From Narthecium ossifragum (taxonomy: Eukaryota > Streptophyta > Magnoliopsida > Dioscoreales > Nartheciaceae): a stretch of 64,000 nucleotides of DNA. Every line of letters starts with the position of its first letter. Position 1 is the first letter of the stretch. The notes beneath the pieces are model-generated. The model made no database searches. It was not told where the DNA came from and saw only the letters and a list, made by a program, of their open reading frames with translations. Shown here piece after piece: positions 63,836 to 64,000 of the stretch. Location of the stretch: positions 9,278,048 to 9,342,047 of the forward strand of contig OY986966.1 in assembly GCA_963920575.1 (NCBI GenBank). Direction: 5' to 3'. Both the position numbers and the translations under genes were made by a program.

Positions 63836-64000
63836 CTAAAAGTCTATTTATGAAGTTTGGAGCCTTTTTAGGTGAAGTAGATGTTGAATCACCAGTCCTT
63901 TTCATACTGATGTAGAGAACCCACATCGTCCTTGTTTTTGCGTACATGGTTAAGGGCATGTATGATTGGTTGATTTAATTCATGGATTATATGAATCAAT
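63836..64000. other. Unassigned right edge
   Basis: AT-rich, no feature recognised in 165 bp. Confidence 0.4.

Noticed and set aside
1257..64000. tRNA and rRNA genes
   Set aside because: I looked for cloverleaf-like A and B boxes and rRNA landmarks while reading and saw none I could support; the only tRNA-related sequence is the Copia primer site.

Overview
This window looks like a repeat-filled intergenic (possibly pericentromeric) stretch of a flowering-plant genome. I found no intact host gene. The transposon lineages are plant ones: Tekay/Del and Tat Ty3-gypsy, Tnt1/Tork-like Copia, MULEs, hAT, PIF/Harbinger, CACTA and Helitrons. The captured gene pieces (nodulin-like transporter, acid invertase, CYP74 allene oxide synthase, GH3 beta-xylosidase) are plant genes. 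The high GC of the captured exons fits a monocot, but that is only an inference and I cannot name the species.

Layout. (1) About 1-9975 is one old Mutator-like element encoding a MULE N-terminal region, a zinc finger and a plant mobile domain (PMD). It is split by an LTR-like repeat called family A here (1883-5978), which holds a solo LTR (3499-5922, TSD ACATT), and by a 2-kb PIF/Harbinger element (7699-9707, TSD TTA) carrying a nodulin-like gene piece. (2) A hAT MITE (10086-10427, 8-bp TSD) is followed by a truncated MULE with an acid-invertase fragment (10907-11547). (3) 11548-29232 is a pile of TGTGAGGACC-type LTRs on both strands. It includes a 5.7-kb Helitron (14101-19761), a solo LTR of another family (21574-23299, TSD GCACC), a Copia LTR piece and the 3' half of a Tekay-like element (24107-29232). 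(4) A CACTA scrap and family A copy 2 lead to 29462-31165. (5) 31166-43956 is a decayed minus-strand Tat-like Ty3/gypsy element. It is interrupted by a Pack-MULE with a CYP74 fragment (32094-33560), a solo LTR (36432-38596, TSD TCTGT) and family A copy 3, which contains a nearly complete MULE (40024-43512, TSD AATTAACTA). (6) 43957-49694 holds an LTR fragment, a Mutator-type MITE (9-bp TSD), a Copia solo LTR and simple-sequence DNA. (7) 49695-54874 is a complete, fairly young Copia element (537-bp LTRs, TSD AAACC) with broken reading frames. (8) 54875-64000 holds a possible host exon, a hAT element (55923-57575, TSD ATCCAACC), LTR remains, a truncated MULE with a beta-xylosidase fragment, a hAT-like element containing two short Helitron-like repeats, and a PIF/Harbinger MITE.

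The genes do not form a pathway. What stands out is (a) repeated capture of host genes by different DNA transposons, (b) two MULEs with accessory genes (PMD; a convergent GRF zinc-finger/transmembrane gene), and (c) arrays of the palindrome GATCGATC shared by LTRs of several unrelated families. Stop codons in the transposon genes are mostly TGA or TAG where Trp or Arg is expected, which suggests C-to-T decay of methylated DNA. Family names come from recognising motifs by eye; no database search was possible.
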